DNA of 64,000 nt. Source: Methanoculleus oceani (GTDB lineage: Archaea > Halobacteriota > Methanomicrobia > Methanomicrobiales > Methanoculleaceae). Both the position numbers and the translations under genes were made by a program. The notes beneath the pieces are model-generated. The model was not told the origin of the DNA, did not search any database, and saw nothing but the letters and a program-made list of their open reading frames with translations. The stretch spans positions 806,001 through 870,000 of the forward strand of contig NZ_QFDM01000002.1 of assembly GCF_023702065.1 (NCBI RefSeq), in the 5' to 3' direction. Below, piece by piece: positions 17,736 to 26,900 of this stretch (positions within the stretch are counted from its first letter, which is position 1; each line of letters begins with the position of its first letter).

Positions 17736-18308
17736 TCACGCCCCCATCCGGCAGAGGTCCCACATCGCCCGGAGGACGTAGAGGGTCTCGTCTTCGAGCG
17801 CCTCCTCGTCGACGACGAACGAGACGAACCCCTGGCGGGCAAAAAGTTCCCGGACCTCGTCGGGCCCGGTCAGCGACGAGACCAGGAGCAGGACCCGCCC
17901 GAACGGCGAAAGCACCCGGCCGATATCCGCGACGAATCGCTCGATCGTCGCCCGCCCCGTCGGCCCGCCGTCGAGGGCGTACTCAAGCCAGTCGTCAAGC
18001 CGCTCCTCGGGGAGCGTCGGGAGGTAGGGCGGGTTGAAGAGGATGAGATCGAACGGGCCACAAAGCCCCGCGAAGAGGTCCGTCCGGACCGCTTCCACCC
18101 CGCGGGCGCGGGCGCACGCGACGGCGTGGGGGTTGATGTCGGTCGCGACCACCGACGCCGCCCGGCCAGGAAGTCCGGCCGCGACGTAGCCGCTCCCGAT
18201 CCCGACCTCGAGCACCCGGTCGGCCGGCCGGACCTCGGCAAGCGCCGCCCGGAGGAGGAGTTCGGAGTCCTCGGCGGGAGAATAGACCTGGTCGGGGAGC
18301 ATCCTCAA
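17736..18308 (-). CDS. HemK/PrmC-like N5-glutamine methyltransferase
   Basis: A 190-residue SAM-dependent methylase. The SAM motif is VLEVGIGSGYVAAGL, the acidic loop is ATDINPHAV, and the NPPY motif (ILFNPPYLPTL) identifies the class that methylates amide nitrogen of glutamine or other planar amines. Its short form without the bacterial N-terminal domain is like archaeal Mtq2, which with Trm112 methylates release factor aRF1. The position at the end of a translation superoperon, overlapping ksgA by 4 nt, fits that role. It is the last gene of the leftward unit. Confidence 0.85.
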   Translation of the reverse strand: MRMLPDQVYSPAEDSELLLRAALAEVRPADRVLEVGIGSGYVAAGLPGRAASVVATDINPHAVACARARGVEAVRTDLFAGLCGPFDLILFNPPYLPTLPEERLDDWLEYALDGGPTGRATIERFVADIGRVLSPFGRVLLLVSSLTGPDEVRELFARQGFVSFVVDEEALEDETLYVLRAMWDLCRMGA

Positions 18309-19078
18309 CTCCCGCTCATCTTGTTTGCTATCAGCGCAAACTCCTCGAGCGTCAGGTCTTCGGGCCGACGCTGCAAGAGGTCGTCGGGGAGATCCGCGAT
18401 CGTCCGCTCGATCGCCCCGGGTGCAAACACATCCCCGCCGCTCCGGAGGCCCTTCCGGACGGTCTTTCGCCGGTGGGAGAAGAGCACCCGGACGACGTCG
18501 GCGTAGACCTTCCGATCCGCGATCGGGTACGGCGGCTCGTGCGGCGTTATCCGGACCACCCAGGAGCGGACCTGGGGCCTCGGGCGGAACGAACCGGGCC
18601 CGAGGTCGAGCAGCGGTTTTACGGAGGCATAGGTCTGCACCATCACCGAGAGCCGGCCGACGTTCGCCGTCCCCGGCGGCGCGATCATCCGCTGGGCGAA
18701 CTCCTTCTGGTACATCAGGACCGCGACCTCAAAGCCGATCTCGAGCAGCCTGAACGTAATCTTCGAAGAAACGGAGTAGGGGAGGTTCGCGACGACGATA
18801 TCGAACGGCGGGATATCCACCTTCTTCGCGTCGCCTCTGACGATCTCGAGACGGCCCTCCGCGATCTCGTCGGCAAAGACAATCTCGAGTTCTTCCACGA
18901 GAGCCGGATCGATCTCTACCGCGATGACCTCTGCACCCCGGTCAAGGAGGGCGCGGGTGAGGATCCCTTCGCCGGGCCCGATCTCGAGCACCCTCCGACC
19001 GGAAACGTCGACAAAACCGGCAATCTTCTCGACGGCCCTCCGGTCGACGAGAAAGTGCTGATCCCTCGGAGCGCTCAT
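18305..19078 (-). CDS. ksgA: 16S rRNA (adenine-N6) dimethyltransferase KsgA/Dim1
   Basis: A 257-residue rRNA methylase that dimethylates two adjacent adenines near the 3' end of 16S rRNA. It starts MSAPRDQHFLVDRRAVEKI; the family usually has Q-x-F/N-L here. SAM-binding VLEIGPGEGILT and the catalytic IVVANLPYSVSSKI (NLPY motif) are present. The open frame extends about 160 nt upstream inside the neighbouring gene. I chose the ATG at 19078 because it overlaps the DUF655 stop by 4 nt and begins the conserved sequence. It is part of the leftward translation superoperon. Confidence 0.95.
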   Translation of the reverse strand: MSAPRDQHFLVDRRAVEKIAGFVDVSGRRVLEIGPGEGILTRALLDRGAEVIAVEIDPALVEELEIVFADEIAEGRLEIVRGDAKKVDIPPFDIVVANLPYSVSSKITFRLLEIGFEVAVLMYQKEFAQRMIAPPGTANVGRLSVMVQTYASVKPLLDLGPGSFRPRPQVRSWVVRITPHEPPYPIADRKVYADVVRVLFSHRRKTVRKGLRSGGDVFAPGAIERTIADLPDDLLQRRPEDLTLEEFALIANKMSGS

Positions 19079-19638
19079 CTCGATGTGAAGACGTGATACT
19101 TCTCGTCCGGGTCCTCGATCTCGTGCAGGATCCGGCTGACGATCATCCGATCCGGGTGCGGAAGCGACTTGATCCGCCCGGAGATGTCGGCGAAGCTCTC
19201 GAACGGCTTCTTCCCCCGCTGCTCGATGATCTCCCACATCAGCTTCTTCCCGATGCCGGGAAGCAGGTGCAGCATGTGGAACTTCGGCGTGATGGGCACG
19301 GACTTATTGAAGAAATCGACGAACCGCGGCTCGTTCTCGCGGACGATCTGCTCGACCACGAACGGCAGTTCGAGTTTTGCCGTCGCTGTCAGGTCGCCGT
19401 AGCTGATCCGCCGCTTGACACGCTCGACCTTCTCCCGCTCCGCATCGCCGATGTAGACGCGGTCGTAGATCTGGATATCCGCACCCGCCTTCGGGACGAG
19501 CTCGAGCAGTTTGAACTGGTCCACACCGACTGCCTGGACTACCGGTTCGCGCTTATAGACCGGACGCTGGTCGCTCGCATATCCCATCGGAAGGATATCG
19601 ATAACTACCGCATTCTCCTCTTTCCTTTCGGTCTTCAT
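19075..19638 (-). CDS. DUF655 family protein (archaeal, OB plus HhH)
   Basis: A 187-residue archaeal protein of the DUF655 family. The N-terminal half (VVIDILPMGYAS, then AGADIQIYDRVYIGD) is OB-like. The C-terminal half has a helix-hairpin-helix region (FHMLHLLPGIGKKLMWEII) that suggests nucleic acid binding. Its function is not established. Genomic position between rpb4 and ksgA is conserved in archaea to my knowledge and suggests a role in RNA or ribosome biology. The ATG at 19638 has a ggtgg sequence 5 nt upstream, which is why I prefer it to an upstream GTG. Confidence 0.88.
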   Translation of the reverse strand: MKTERKEENAVVIDILPMGYASDQRPVYKREPVVQAVGVDQFKLLELVPKAGADIQIYDRVYIGDAEREKVERVKRRISYGDLTATAKLELPFVVEQIVRENEPRFVDFFNKSVPITPKFHMLHLLPGIGKKLMWEIIEQRGKKPFESFADISGRIKSLPHPDRMIVSRILHEIEDPDEKYHVFTSR

Positions 19639-19655
19639 TGACACCACCCCTTCTG

Positions 19656-20006
19656 TTAGAAGTGAGTCATTACCAGATCGAGGATCTCGTCCAGTTCGTC
19701 CGTCGTGAGGTTGAACCGTTCTTTGGCGTAGATTGCCCGAAGTTCGTCCCGGGTCCGCGGCATCAGGTTCGCGATGCGGTAGGCGATCTCCTCTTTCATC
19801 TTCTCGAGTTTGATGAGCTCGTCGACGAGTTCGCGGGCCTTCTCGGAGGATGTCTTTGAAAGATGATTGGCATGCTCGATACTCTTACGAAGCTCGTAGG
19901 ACATCTCTTCTCCGGACTCGAGCCGGACCGCCTCCACGGAAAGGAGTGTCTCACGCAGTTCGGGAAGCAGCATCCGCTCTTCGCTCACGATTCGTTTTAC
20001 CTTCAT
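19656..20006 (-). CDS. rpoF: DNA-directed RNA polymerase subunit F (Rpb4)
   Basis: A 116-residue homologue of eukaryotic Rpb4, which with Rpb7 (subunit E) forms the stalk of archaeal RNA polymerase. The helical HRDC-like C-terminal domain is recognisable (LIKLEKMKEEIAYRIANLMP then DELRAIYAKERFNLTTDELDEIL). The order L21e-rpoF-DUF655-ksgA is the classical euryarchaeal arrangement. An upstream in-frame GTG at 20015 is an alternative start. Confidence 0.9.
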   Translation of the reverse strand: MKVKRIVSEERMLLPELRETLLSVEAVRLESGEEMSYELRKSIEHANHLSKTSSEKARELVDELIKLEKMKEEIAYRIANLMPRTRDELRAIYAKERFNLTTDELDEILDLVMTHF

Positions 20007-20027
20007 GCCAATCACTACTGTTGAGGA

Positions 20028-20321
20028 TTATACTTTCTGCGCTTTTAGATGTTGCGGTCTCGCAATCACCTGTTTTATCGTATCTCCATCCCTGACTTCG
20101 AGCAGCCATGCGCGTCCGCGCTGTCCGATGACCGTGCCGGTCTTCCCGTGGAATCTCCGGTGGGGCATGCCCTTCTGGACACTCGGTTCGACCACGACGT
20201 GCACCCTCTGCCCGAGCTCGAAGTTCTGAATCACCGAGCTGACCGGGGGGATACCGCGTTTTCTGAGGTCCTTCTTGAACTTATACCGCGTCTTCTTGCG
20301 TGGTCCATTGTGATGTGCCAT
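20028..20321 (-). CDS. rpl21e: Large ribosomal subunit protein L21e
   Basis: A 97-residue ribosomal protein of the archaeal/eukaryal L21e family. The N-terminus is basic (GPRKKTRYKFKKDLRKRG) and the core contains RRFHGKTGTVIGQRGRAWLLEV, the SH3-like fold with the conserved G-x-T-G-x-V. Length is normal. The Pus10 gene ends 3 nt before its start, so the two are co-transcribed. Confidence 0.96.
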   Translation of the reverse strand: MAHHNGPRKKTRYKFKKDLRKRGIPPVSSVIQNFELGQRVHVVVEPSVQKGMPHRRFHGKTGTVIGQRGRAWLLEVRDGDTIKQVIARPQHLKAQKV

Positions 20322-20323
20322 GA

Positions 20324-21562
20324 TTACTCACCATACTCGTTCGCTGTTTTGACCAGCACCACATCGAGGCTGACAACACTTGCGGTGCGCCCCAGGATCT
20401 GGGCAAGGCTGGGCTGGGTTCTGCCGCTGTCACCCGATACCAGTTCTTTGATGTACAGGCCCGCTTCGCCGACGACTTCGACCCAGTATCTGCCGTCCTG
20501 CGTGCCTGTGCACTCGATATCGAGGACCTGCCGTTCCCGAACTTTATCTGCCCGTCGGTGTGACACCCGCAGAGGGGTGCGCTGTCGTATCGTTACACCT
20601 TTTAACTGATCGAGGGCCGCTCTGAACTCATCTGGCGTTGCAGAACCGTCAATCTCGACCAGGATCCTGTATTTTTTATGCCCTTTGTCGGATTTAAGGC
20701 TTTGCACCATCTTCCGATCCGCCCATCCGGCCAGATGAACCGCCACCCGGCCAACGGCAGTCCGGTTGATCTCCTCCTCGAGTGCTGCGAGGTCCACGGA
20801 CCGTTTCCGCGGCGCCTCGACCTCCATCACGAAGGGGCGGCCCGACCCGAGCATCCGGGCGTCGATATCCTCTCTCCCGGCACCATGCAGGACGGCGTTC
20901 TCCGCGTCGAAGGCCTCGATCACCGGCCGGCCGATCAGCTCCTCGACGGAGTCGGCATACTGCTTGCCGGTGAAGTTGCACTGCTCGCACCCGGCTCCCC
21001 GGCATGACCGGCAGTCCCAGTGGGTCTGGGGGATGCCCCGCTCGTACTTCAGGTACCGGCCGGTGAAGAAGACGGGGTTGACCTGCACCTCGACGGTACC
21101 CTCAGCGAGGTCGAGGATCGCCACGATGTCGGGCCGCTTCAGGTCGGCCGTCTTCCCGGTGAGGACCGAGACGGCCTTGCCGACTTCCCGGTTCATCTCC
21201 GCTTTCAGCGGTTCGGGGTCATGGAGGGAAAGGTCGCTCCAGACCATCTCCTCGCTCTCCGTGACAAGCGGCGGGACCTTTGTCCCGATCAGAAACGTCT
21301 CGAACTCGATCCCCCGTACCGCTTCCGCGACCATCGCTGCCCAGGCATCGATGCGGGAGAACTCCCCGCCGCAGATCCAGCAGGACTCCGGCTCCGGTTC
21401 GTGGTGCGGCTCGTTTTCCGCAAGCTCCCTGGCGATCCGGAGCGCCCTGCCCCGTTCCTCGTTCGTCAGCCCAAACGACCGCTTGCCGAAGAAACGCCCG
21501 AGGCAGTGGTTGCAGGTATCGCCGTATCCAAGAATTGCTTCTACCTCGTGTATGATATCCAT
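20324..21562 (-). CDS. pus10: tRNA pseudouridine synthase Pus10
   Basis: A 412-residue archaeal Pus10, which makes pseudouridine 54 and 55 in the T arm of tRNA. The N-terminal THUMP-like domain has two zinc-binding CxxC pairs (CNHCLGRFFG and CWICGGEF). A third cysteine cluster is CRSCRGAGCEQC. The catalytic region has GREDIDARMLGSGRPF with the Asp after E. The open frame runs far upstream inside SRP54, but the ATG at 21562 starts the family sequence and abuts the trmY stop. TrmY next to it methylates the product at position 54, so the pair makes m1-pseudouridine 54. Confidence 0.94.
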   Translation of the reverse strand: MDIIHEVEAILGYGDTCNHCLGRFFGKRSFGLTNEERGRALRIARELAENEPHHEPEPESCWICGGEFSRIDAWAAMVAEAVRGIEFETFLIGTKVPPLVTESEEMVWSDLSLHDPEPLKAEMNREVGKAVSVLTGKTADLKRPDIVAILDLAEGTVEVQVNPVFFTGRYLKYERGIPQTHWDCRSCRGAGCEQCNFTGKQYADSVEELIGRPVIEAFDAENAVLHGAGREDIDARMLGSGRPFVMEVEAPRKRSVDLAALEEEINRTAVGRVAVHLAGWADRKMVQSLKSDKGHKKYRILVEIDGSATPDEFRAALDQLKGVTIRQRTPLRVSHRRADKVRERQVLDIECTGTQDGRYWVEVVGEAGLYIKELVSGDSGRTQPSLAQILGRTASVVSLDVVLVKTANEYGE

Positions 21563-22131
21563 CAGGATTCCCTCCGGTCCATCTCGTTTAAGAGGACGGT
21601 GATTGTGTGATCGGCATGCAGCGACCGCGGCCCCACCGAGTAGCGGGAGTAGCCCGCGATCAGCGCCTCCTCCTCCGCGGTGAAGTTGTGGTGATCCGAG
21701 AGAAGATAGGCCTCCGGGAGCGCCGGAACCGTCCTGACGTCCTCCCCCGCCTCGTCGAGAACCGCGAACGGGATCCCGGCGAGCAACCTTGCGAGCCCGC
21801 CGCGGCGGACGTAGACGCCCGGGGTCGACTCCCGGAACTCGTCCCCGCAGGGGATCGAGAGCGCCTTCTTGATCAAGGCGGCGCTGCTCCGCTCGTCCGG
21901 CGAGAGGTAACGGACCTCGCTCCCGCGGAAGAGGACGGTCTTCTCCGGACCGGGCTCCCCACAGAGGACGAGGTAACACTCGACGTCGCGCCGCAGGTCG
22001 TGGGAGAGAAAGAACGAGGAGTTGATGCAGCGGCAGAGGACGTCCATCCTCCCGCCGCTCCCGGCAAGATCGTTCAGGCTGAAGGTGCCGCTCGTTGCGG
22101 CAAGGTGGCCTACGACGGCAAACCGCTTCAT
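21562..22131 (-). CDS. trmY: tRNA pseudouridine(54) N1-methyltransferase TrmY
   Basis: A 189-residue SPOUT-class methylase. It shows the family pattern of GSGGRMDVLCRCINSSFFLS near the start and YLLSDHHNFTAEEEALI plus SVGPRSLHADHTITVL at the end, the trefoil-knot SAM site. It converts pseudouridine 54 of archaeal tRNA to N1-methylpseudouridine, directly after Pus10 has acted. It shares one nucleotide with pus10 and abuts srp54. The adjacency of the two successive enzymes is the useful point here. Confidence 0.93.
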   Translation of the reverse strand: MKRFAVVGHLAATSGTFSLNDLAGSGGRMDVLCRCINSSFFLSHDLRRDVECYLVLCGEPGPEKTVLFRGSEVRYLSPDERSSAALIKKALSIPCGDEFRESTPGVYVRRGGLARLLAGIPFAVLDEAGEDVRTVPALPEAYLLSDHHNFTAEEEALIAGYSRYSVGPRSLHADHTITVLLNEMDRRES

Positions 22132-23460
22132 CTACTGGGTCCTGCCGAACTTCTTCATCATGCGCTGCATGTTGAACTTGCCGCCGCCCATGCCCCGCAT
22201 GCCTTTTAAGGCACGCTGCATGATCTTGTAGTACTTGATGAGGTCCCGGACGTCGTCGGGCGCCACCCCGGCACCCCGGGCGATCCGCTGGATCCTCGAG
22301 CTCCCGATCATTGACGGGTCGTCGAGTTCCGGGGGCGTCATCGAGTCCATGATCACCTTGTAGCGCTGCATCTTGGTGCTGGTGATATCGTAGGCGTCGT
22401 CCGGGATCTGCATGCCGCCGAGGGGGAGCATGCTCATGATCTGCTTCAAGGGCCCCATCTTGTTCAGCGCCTCGAGCTGTTTGTACATGTCCCGGAGCGT
22501 GAACTTGCCCTTGAGCATAGCGTTCACATCGAGATCCTCGGCCGAGACCGCCTCCTCCGCCCGTTCGACGAGCGCTTTCAGGTCGCCCATCCCGAGCAGC
22601 CGGGAGATGAACCCGTCCGGGTCGAACCGCTCGAGGTCGTCGATCGTCTCGCCGCTCCCGATGAAGACGATCCCGCTCTGCGTCTCGGCGACGGCCGAGA
22701 GTGCGCCGCCGCCCCGGGCAGTGCCGTCCATCTTGGTGACGAGGACACCGTCGATCCCGATAGCCGCGTGGAACCGGCGGGCCTGTTCGCTCGCCTGCTG
22801 GCCGAGCGCAGCGTCGATCACGAGCCACCTGTGGTCGGCGTGCGAGATCTCGTTGATGTTGACGATCTCCTCGATCAGGTTCTCCTCGAGGGCGTGCCGC
22901 CCCTGGGTATCGATGATGATCACTTCGTAGATCTTGCGGAACTTGGGGAGACCCTCCCGGACGATCCGGAGAGCGTCCTGTTCCCCGGGGTCGCCGAAGC
23001 AGGGGACGCTGATCCGGTCGCAGAGCGTCTTGAGCTGCTCATAGGCGCCCGGGCGGAAGGTATCGGCGCAGATCACCCCGACCCGCAGCCCTTTGCGCTG
23101 GAAGTAACGGGCGAGCTTCGCGGTCGTCGTGGTCTTCCCGCTCCCCTGCAGCCCCGCCATCAGGATCGTCTGGGGCTGGAGCGCCACCTCGCCCGGCGTT
23201 CCCATCATCCGGACGAGTTCCTGGTAGACGATCCGCAAGACGTGCTCCCGGACGCCCATCCCCTTCGGGGGCTCCTCCCCGAGGGCTCGCTGCTTGATCG
23301 CCTGGGAGAGCTGCATCACGAGTTTGACGTTGACGTCGGCGGAGAGGAGCGCCCGTTGCAGGTCGCGCACCAGTTCGTCGACCGCCGCCCGGTCGATCAC
23401 CGTCTTGCCGGCAAGTTTCCTGACGGCGTCTTTCAAGGACGTACCAAGGTTATCGAGCAT
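22132..23460 (-). CDS. srp54: Signal recognition particle protein SRP54
   Basis: A 442-residue GTPase that binds signal peptides and 7S RNA and docks to FtsY at the membrane. The N domain is helical. The G domain has P-loop [19 protein letters not shown] (usually DTAGR, an A-to-Q change) and [13 protein letters not shown]. The M domain is methionine-rich and ends RMMKKFGR. The DTQGR form is, to my knowledge, common in archaea. It starts one nucleotide from the ftsY stop. Confidence 0.96.
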   Translation of the reverse strand: MLDNLGTSLKDAVRKLAGKTVIDRAAVDELVRDLQRALLSADVNVKLVMQLSQAIKQRALGEEPPKGMGVREHVLRIVYQELVRMMGTPGEVALQPQTILMAGLQGSGKTTTTAKLARYFQRKGLRVGVICADTFRPGAYEQLKTLCDRISVPCFGDPGEQDALRIVREGLPKFRKIYEVIIIDTQGRHALEENLIEEIVNINEISHADHRWLVIDAALGQQASEQARRFHAAIGIDGVLVTKMDGTARGGGALSAVAETQSGIVFIGSGETIDDLERFDPDGFISRLLGMGDLKALVERAEEAVSAEDLDVNAMLKGKFTLRDMYKQLEALNKMGPLKQIMSMLPLGGMQIPDDAYDITSTKMQRYKVIMDSMTPPELDDPSMIGSSRIQRIARGAGVAPDDVRDLIKYYKIMQRALKGMRGMGGGKFNMQRMMKKFGRTQ

Positions 23461-24554
23461 CAGGATTCATCTCCCAGCAGTTCGTTCACCACGGTCCGGG
23501 GATCGAACGGCATGATGTCGTCGTAGCCCTGGCCAATCCCGAGGAAGAGAATTGGTTTTCCAACGGTGTGCGCAACCGATATGGCCGCGCCCCCCTTCGG
23601 GTCCATATCCGCCTTCGTCAGGACGACCGCGTCGGTGCCGACGGCCTTGTTGAACTCGTCGGCACGGATGACCGCATCGTTCCCCGCCACCGCCTCGTCG
23701 ACGTAGACGACGAGGTCGGGCTTCATGACCCGCCGTATCTTCTCGAGCTGGTTCATGAGATTCGCCCGGTTGTGGAACCGGCCCGCAGTATCGGCGAGGA
23801 CGACGTCGATATCATGCGCTTTCGCGTACTGGACCGCGTCGAAGAGGACCGCAGAAGGGTCGGCGCCCGCCTGGTGCTGGATGGTCTTGATCCCGAGACG
23901 GTCGGCGTGGGTCCGGATCTGCTCGATCGCTCCCGCCCGGTAGGTGTCGCCTGCGCCGATCACGACCGAGAACCCGTTCTTCTGCAGGTATTGCCCGACC
24001 TTGGCGACGGTCGTCGTCTTGCCGGTCCCGTTCACGCCGGTGAAGAGGATCTTGACCGGGCGTTCGCGACTCGCGATGAAGTCACGCAGATCGAGGCCTT
24101 CGCCCAGCACCCCGCAGAGCGCGGAGCGCAGGGTGGAGACGACCAGGTCGTCGACCGAAGAGCCGATCTTTTTGTGCTGGCCCACGAGGTCCCGGCGCAT
24201 CCGGGCGATGATCTCGTCCGTGACCGGGAGTGCGACGTCGTTTTCGAGGAGGACCATCTCGAGTTCGAAGAGCGGCTCCTCGATATCCTTCTCCCGGAGG
24301 AGAACCTCCCGCTCCCGGACGAGGACCTTCAACTTGTTGAAAAACGTGGGTTTCTCCCGCCCATCCCCCGGTGCCTCCTCCCCGGAGACCGGGGGTTCGG
24401 GCGTGACCGGGTGAGAGGGCGCGGGCTCCGCAATCTCTACTTCCTCAACCTCTTCGGCAACCGGGGGTGCCGGTTCGGCTCCGGCAACCTCCTCGATATT
24501 CGAGGTGAATTTGCTCCTGATATTCTGAAGTTTGTTCTTTAAGGAATCAAACAT
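23460..24554 (-). CDS. ftsY: Signal recognition particle receptor FtsY
   Basis: A 364-residue SRP receptor GTPase. An acidic, Pro/Glu-rich N-terminal region (about residues 20-75) that contacts the membrane precedes the NG domain, with [28 protein letters not shown] and [13 protein letters not shown] chose the ATG at 24554 (MFDSLKNKL), 2 nt after the prefoldin stop, because the codon above it would be TTG. It makes one unit with SRP54 downstream. Confidence 0.95.
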   Translation of the reverse strand: MFDSLKNKLQNIRSKFTSNIEEVAGAEPAPPVAEEVEEVEIAEPAPSHPVTPEPPVSGEEAPGDGREKPTFFNKLKVLVREREVLLREKDIEEPLFELEMVLLENDVALPVTDEIIARMRRDLVGQHKKIGSSVDDLVVSTLRSALCGVLGEGLDLRDFIASRERPVKILFTGVNGTGKTTTVAKVGQYLQKNGFSVVIGAGDTYRAGAIEQIRTHADRLGIKTIQHQAGADPSAVLFDAVQYAKAHDIDVVLADTAGRFHNRANLMNQLEKIRRVMKPDLVVYVDEAVAGNDAVIRADEFNKAVGTDAVVLTKADMDPKGGAAISVAHTVGKPILFLGIGQGYDDIMPFDPRTVVNELLGDES

Positions 24555-24556
24555 TA

Positions 24557-25012
24557 TCAACTTCCGCCCTGGCCTGCCTGAGCCTGCCGGGCCCCCCGGT
24601 AAGCCGCCTCGAGGCGCCGGGAGATCTCCGTTGCCTGCCCCTGCAACTGCTCGACCGAACCTGCGACTTTCTTCTCCACTGCCTCAAGTTCGGTTATCCG
24701 ATCCCCGAGATACTCCACCGCATCCGCGCTGGCCCTCTCAACAGAGACGTCGGCCCCGATGTTCACGAGAACGTGACCGGCATCGAGCACCTTCACCCGG
24801 AGATATGCGCCGCCCCCGATGGGGAGAAGAACGATGCCGTCCTCGTTCTCCTGGACGGCCCGGAGGGTCTCGACGGCGGCGGCGGCCTCAAGGCGCTGCT
24901 GCTCGATCATCGAGAGCTGCTGCGTCAGGAGTTCTATCTGCTGCCCGTACTCGTTCAAGTACATCTGGAGGGTCTGTATCTCGCGAGGATCTGCCTGGTT
25001 CACGTCATTCAC
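24557..25012 (-). CDS. pfdA: Prefoldin alpha subunit
   Basis: A 151-residue prefoldin alpha subunit, part of the hexamer that delivers unfolded proteins to the thermosome. Two coiled-coil helices (residues 10-50 and 100-145) flank the central beta hairpins. The hallmark stretch ILLPIGGGAYLRVKVLDAGHVLVNIGADVSVE is split as VLLPIGGGAYLRVKVL and onward. It overlaps the L18a/LX start by 8 nt. Translation-linked position is normal for archaea. Confidence 0.94.
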   Translation of the reverse strand: MNDVNQADPREIQTLQMYLNEYGQQIELLTQQLSMIEQQRLEAAAAVETLRAVQENEDGIVLLPIGGGAYLRVKVLDAGHVLVNIGADVSVERASADAVEYLGDRITELEAVEKKVAGSVEQLQGQATEISRRLEAAYRGARQAQAGQGGS

Positions 25013-25196
25013 CAGCTACTACGTTAACCGATTCGATAGTGATATAACTTCTCTTCAGGCGGTGTTTGCTCCCGATATCCGCAAAGATCTTCTCTTTTGC
25101 CTGGTTTTCGTTCGGGGCGCCGATGACCTTCCGGTACGGTTTCCACTTGTTGTTGATCTTACACGCGCCTATAATTTCAAACGTCTGGTTCTCCAT
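25005..25196 (-). CDS. rplX: Large ribosomal subunit protein L18a (LX)
   Basis: A 63-residue archaeal LX/L20a-type ribosomal protein. MENQTFEIIGACKINNKW is a typical start, with FADIGSKHRLKRSYI near the end. The open frame extends 8 codons upstream, but those would run into the eIF6 stop region; the ATG at 25196 gives the standard length. It lies 7 nt after eif6. Confidence 0.92.
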   Translation of the reverse strand: MENQTFEIIGACKINNKWKPYRKVIGAPNENQAKEKIFADIGSKHRLKRSYITIESVNVVAGE

Positions 25197-25203
25197 GACT
25201 GTA

Positions 25204-25866
25204 TCACTCCAAAAACCCAAAGACTTCTTCTATTCGTCCCAGTTCAAACCCGCTCGTAACGGACCCTGCGATGTACCCCTTGCTGTTCGCAAGGACTCCG
25301 GTGCCCACGAGACCGCTTCCCATGTTGACCGACCCGAGGCCGATCGGAAGGTCGACGACCCGTTCGAGGCCGGCGATCTCCGTATCGTTGGCTCTCGGGT
25401 GAACGAGAATGCCCTTGTTCGTCGCAGACCCGGCCATGCCGACGGTTTTGATGCCGCCAAGCGATAACCGGACCACCGGCACAGAGAGGAACGACCCGAT
25501 CTCCTCGGCGACATCGATCTCCATCTCGGGATGGACGGCGGCAACATAGTCGTTTGCGAGGATAACGTTGCCCGCCGCGTTCATGGAACCCTCGAGCAGG
25601 AGAACGTCCCGGTGCTCCCTGAGGACCGTCAGTTCCTCGTCGGTAACGAGGCCGCTGACGACCAGGCCCTGGCTGTTTCCCGCAACAAGCGAGCCGATGA
25701 TGCTGCTTCCCTGAATATAGGTGCTCACGATCTCGACATCGAGTTCTCGTGCGAGAGCCTCGGTGAACTCCCCGGGCGCCCCGGGGTACACGATCGCTAT
25801 ATCCTCAAAGACGCGGGCGTAAACGCCTATGTTCGGATCGCCGGACAGATCGATCGTCCCTGTCAT
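25204..25866 (-). CDS. eif6: Translation initiation factor 6 (aIF6)
   Basis: A 220-residue anti-association factor that binds the large ribosomal subunit. It has the five-fold repeated fold with repeats such as [15 protein letters not shown]-like [43 protein letters not shown] and [18 protein letters not shown]. Full length for the archaeal family. It sits between L31e and L18a/LX with only 1 and 7 nt spacing. Confidence 0.96.
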   Translation of the reverse strand: MTGTIDLSGDPNIGVYARVFEDIAIVYPGAPGEFTEALARELDVEIVSTYIQGSSIIGSLVAGNSQGLVVSGLVTDEELTVLREHRDVLLLEGSMNAAGNVILANDYVAAVHPEMEIDVAEEIGSFLSVPVVRLSLGGIKTVGMAGSATNKGILVHPRANDTEIAGLERVVDLPIGLGSVNMGSGLVGTGVLANSKGYIAGSVTSGFELGRIEEVFGFLE

Positions 25867-25867
25867 T

Positions 25868-26131
25868 TCACTCCTCGGCGAGTTCGGCCTGAACCTGCCC
25901 GTCCTCGAACTTCATCGCGCGGACGCGAATCTTTCGCGGGGGCTTCTGGCTGCCGTTCTCCCAGACCTTCTCGTTGATGCTTCGGTCGAGTTTGACGTCT
26001 TCACTCTTCATGTGCCGCACAAGAAACGCCCTGATGTCCTTGATGGCGGTGTTGCCCCTCTTCCACCGGGGTGCACGCTTCACGTCGCGGAGGGGGATGA
26101 TATAGATATGTTCCTTCAATGCCTCTGCCAT
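25868..26131 (-). CDS. rpl31e: Large ribosomal subunit protein L31e
   Basis: An 87-residue L31e. It contains [20 protein letters not shown], the family start, then [20 protein letters not shown] and [17 protein letters not shown]. Four nt separate it from the L39e stop and one nt from the aIF6 gene. Certain identification. Confidence 0.96.
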   Translation of the reverse strand: MAEALKEHIYIIPLRDVKRAPRWKRGNTAIKDIRAFLVRHMKSEDVKLDRSINEKVWENGSQKPPRKIRVRAMKFEDGQVQAELAEE

Positions 26132-26135
26132 AGTC

Positions 26136-26288
26136 TTACACCTTCAGAGAACTCCGTCTCCAGTTGCGCCGCTTCGGATGCGACGCAACCGCACGGTTGG
26201 TCCTGATCATCACCCATGCAGGCACGCGGCGGTTCTGCTCGCATGCCTTTGCCAGCCGGATCTTCCGGCCCTTCATTAACTTGCTCAT
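26136..26288 (-). CDS. rpl39e: Large ribosomal subunit protein L39e
   Basis: A 50-residue, highly basic protein read on the minus strand. It starts [20 protein letters not shown] and continues through [13 protein letters not shown] to [12 protein letters not shown]. This is the normal L39e length and ending (RNWRR). L39e lines the ribosomal exit tunnel. It is easily missed because of its size. It lies between L31e (4 nt) and the ATP-PPi-loop protein gene (21 nt). Confidence 0.95.
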   Translation of the reverse strand: MSKLMKGRKIRLAKACEQNRRVPAWVMIRTNRAVASHPKRRNWRRSSLKV

Positions 26289-26309
26289 AACTCTCACTCT
26301 CGCACTCTT

Positions 26310-26900
26310 TCAGGTATTCTTCCTCGCGACCACCAGCGACTGCAGGTGATGGGGAGGGAAGAGCAGCGCCGGATCGATGCCGCGAGCGCGAAGCGCATCC
26401 CGGATCTCCCCTTCGTAGTCGCCGTTCCCGATGACGCCCGTCTCCCCGTACCGCACCACGAGCAGCCGCCCGGCGAGGCGTTCCACCTCCGGTTTCCCGT
26501 AGCCGAGGAGCGGCCGGACGTAGGAGCAGCCGGTGGTCATCTCCAGGTGCTGCACCTCGGATCGCTCGATCCGGGGGACCCGGTCTTCCCGGCGGGTGCC
26601 GTCTCCGACCACCGCATACTCGCGGGAGAGGATCTCGATCGCCGTCCGGTGGACCATATCGATCGCGTCGTTCGGGTAACCGCACGTTAGCAGCAGGTCG
26701 ACAGCCTCTTCGAGGAGGTCTCGCCCGAGCACTCTTTTCCTGAAGGGAAGGTCCAGGGCGGCCGCTGCAGCCCGCACCTCCGGAACCTCACGGTCGGGAT
26801 CGAATACACAGGTATTCAGTTCCACGCCGTAATCGCGCGCGAGCATGATTGCCGCCAGCGCACTATCTTTCCCTCCCGAGAAGAGCACACCCGCTTCCAT
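26310..26900 (-). CDS. ATP-PPi-loop (adenine nucleotide alpha hydrolase-like) protein
   Basis: A 196-residue protein of the PP-loop ATP pyrophosphatase fold. The ATP-binding SGGKDSALAA is at the very start (residues 8-17). Other conserved parts are VVGDGTRREDRVPRI and VRPLLGYGKPEVERLA, which resemble tRNA thiolation and diphthamide-type enzymes of this fold. It lacks visible zinc or thiolation cysteine pairs. It probably adenylates an RNA or protein substrate, but which one is not known. It is embedded in the ribosomal superoperon, one nucleotide from the PDCD5-like gene. Confidence 0.75.
   Translation of the reverse strand: MEAGVLFSGGKDSALAAIMLARDYGVELNTCVFDPDREVPEVRAAAAALDLPFRKRVLGRDLLEEAVDLLLTCGYPNDAIDMVHRTAIEILSREYAVVGDGTRREDRVPRIERSEVQHLEMTTGCSYVRPLLGYGKPEVERLAGRLLVVRYGETGVIGNGDYEGEIRDALRARGIDPALLFPPHHLQSLVVARKNT

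Noticed and set aside
20324-22828. A very long frame that would extend Pus10 by about 420 codons
   Set aside because: The added part overlaps trmY and srp54 in another frame and looks like shadow sequence; Pus10 starts at 21562.
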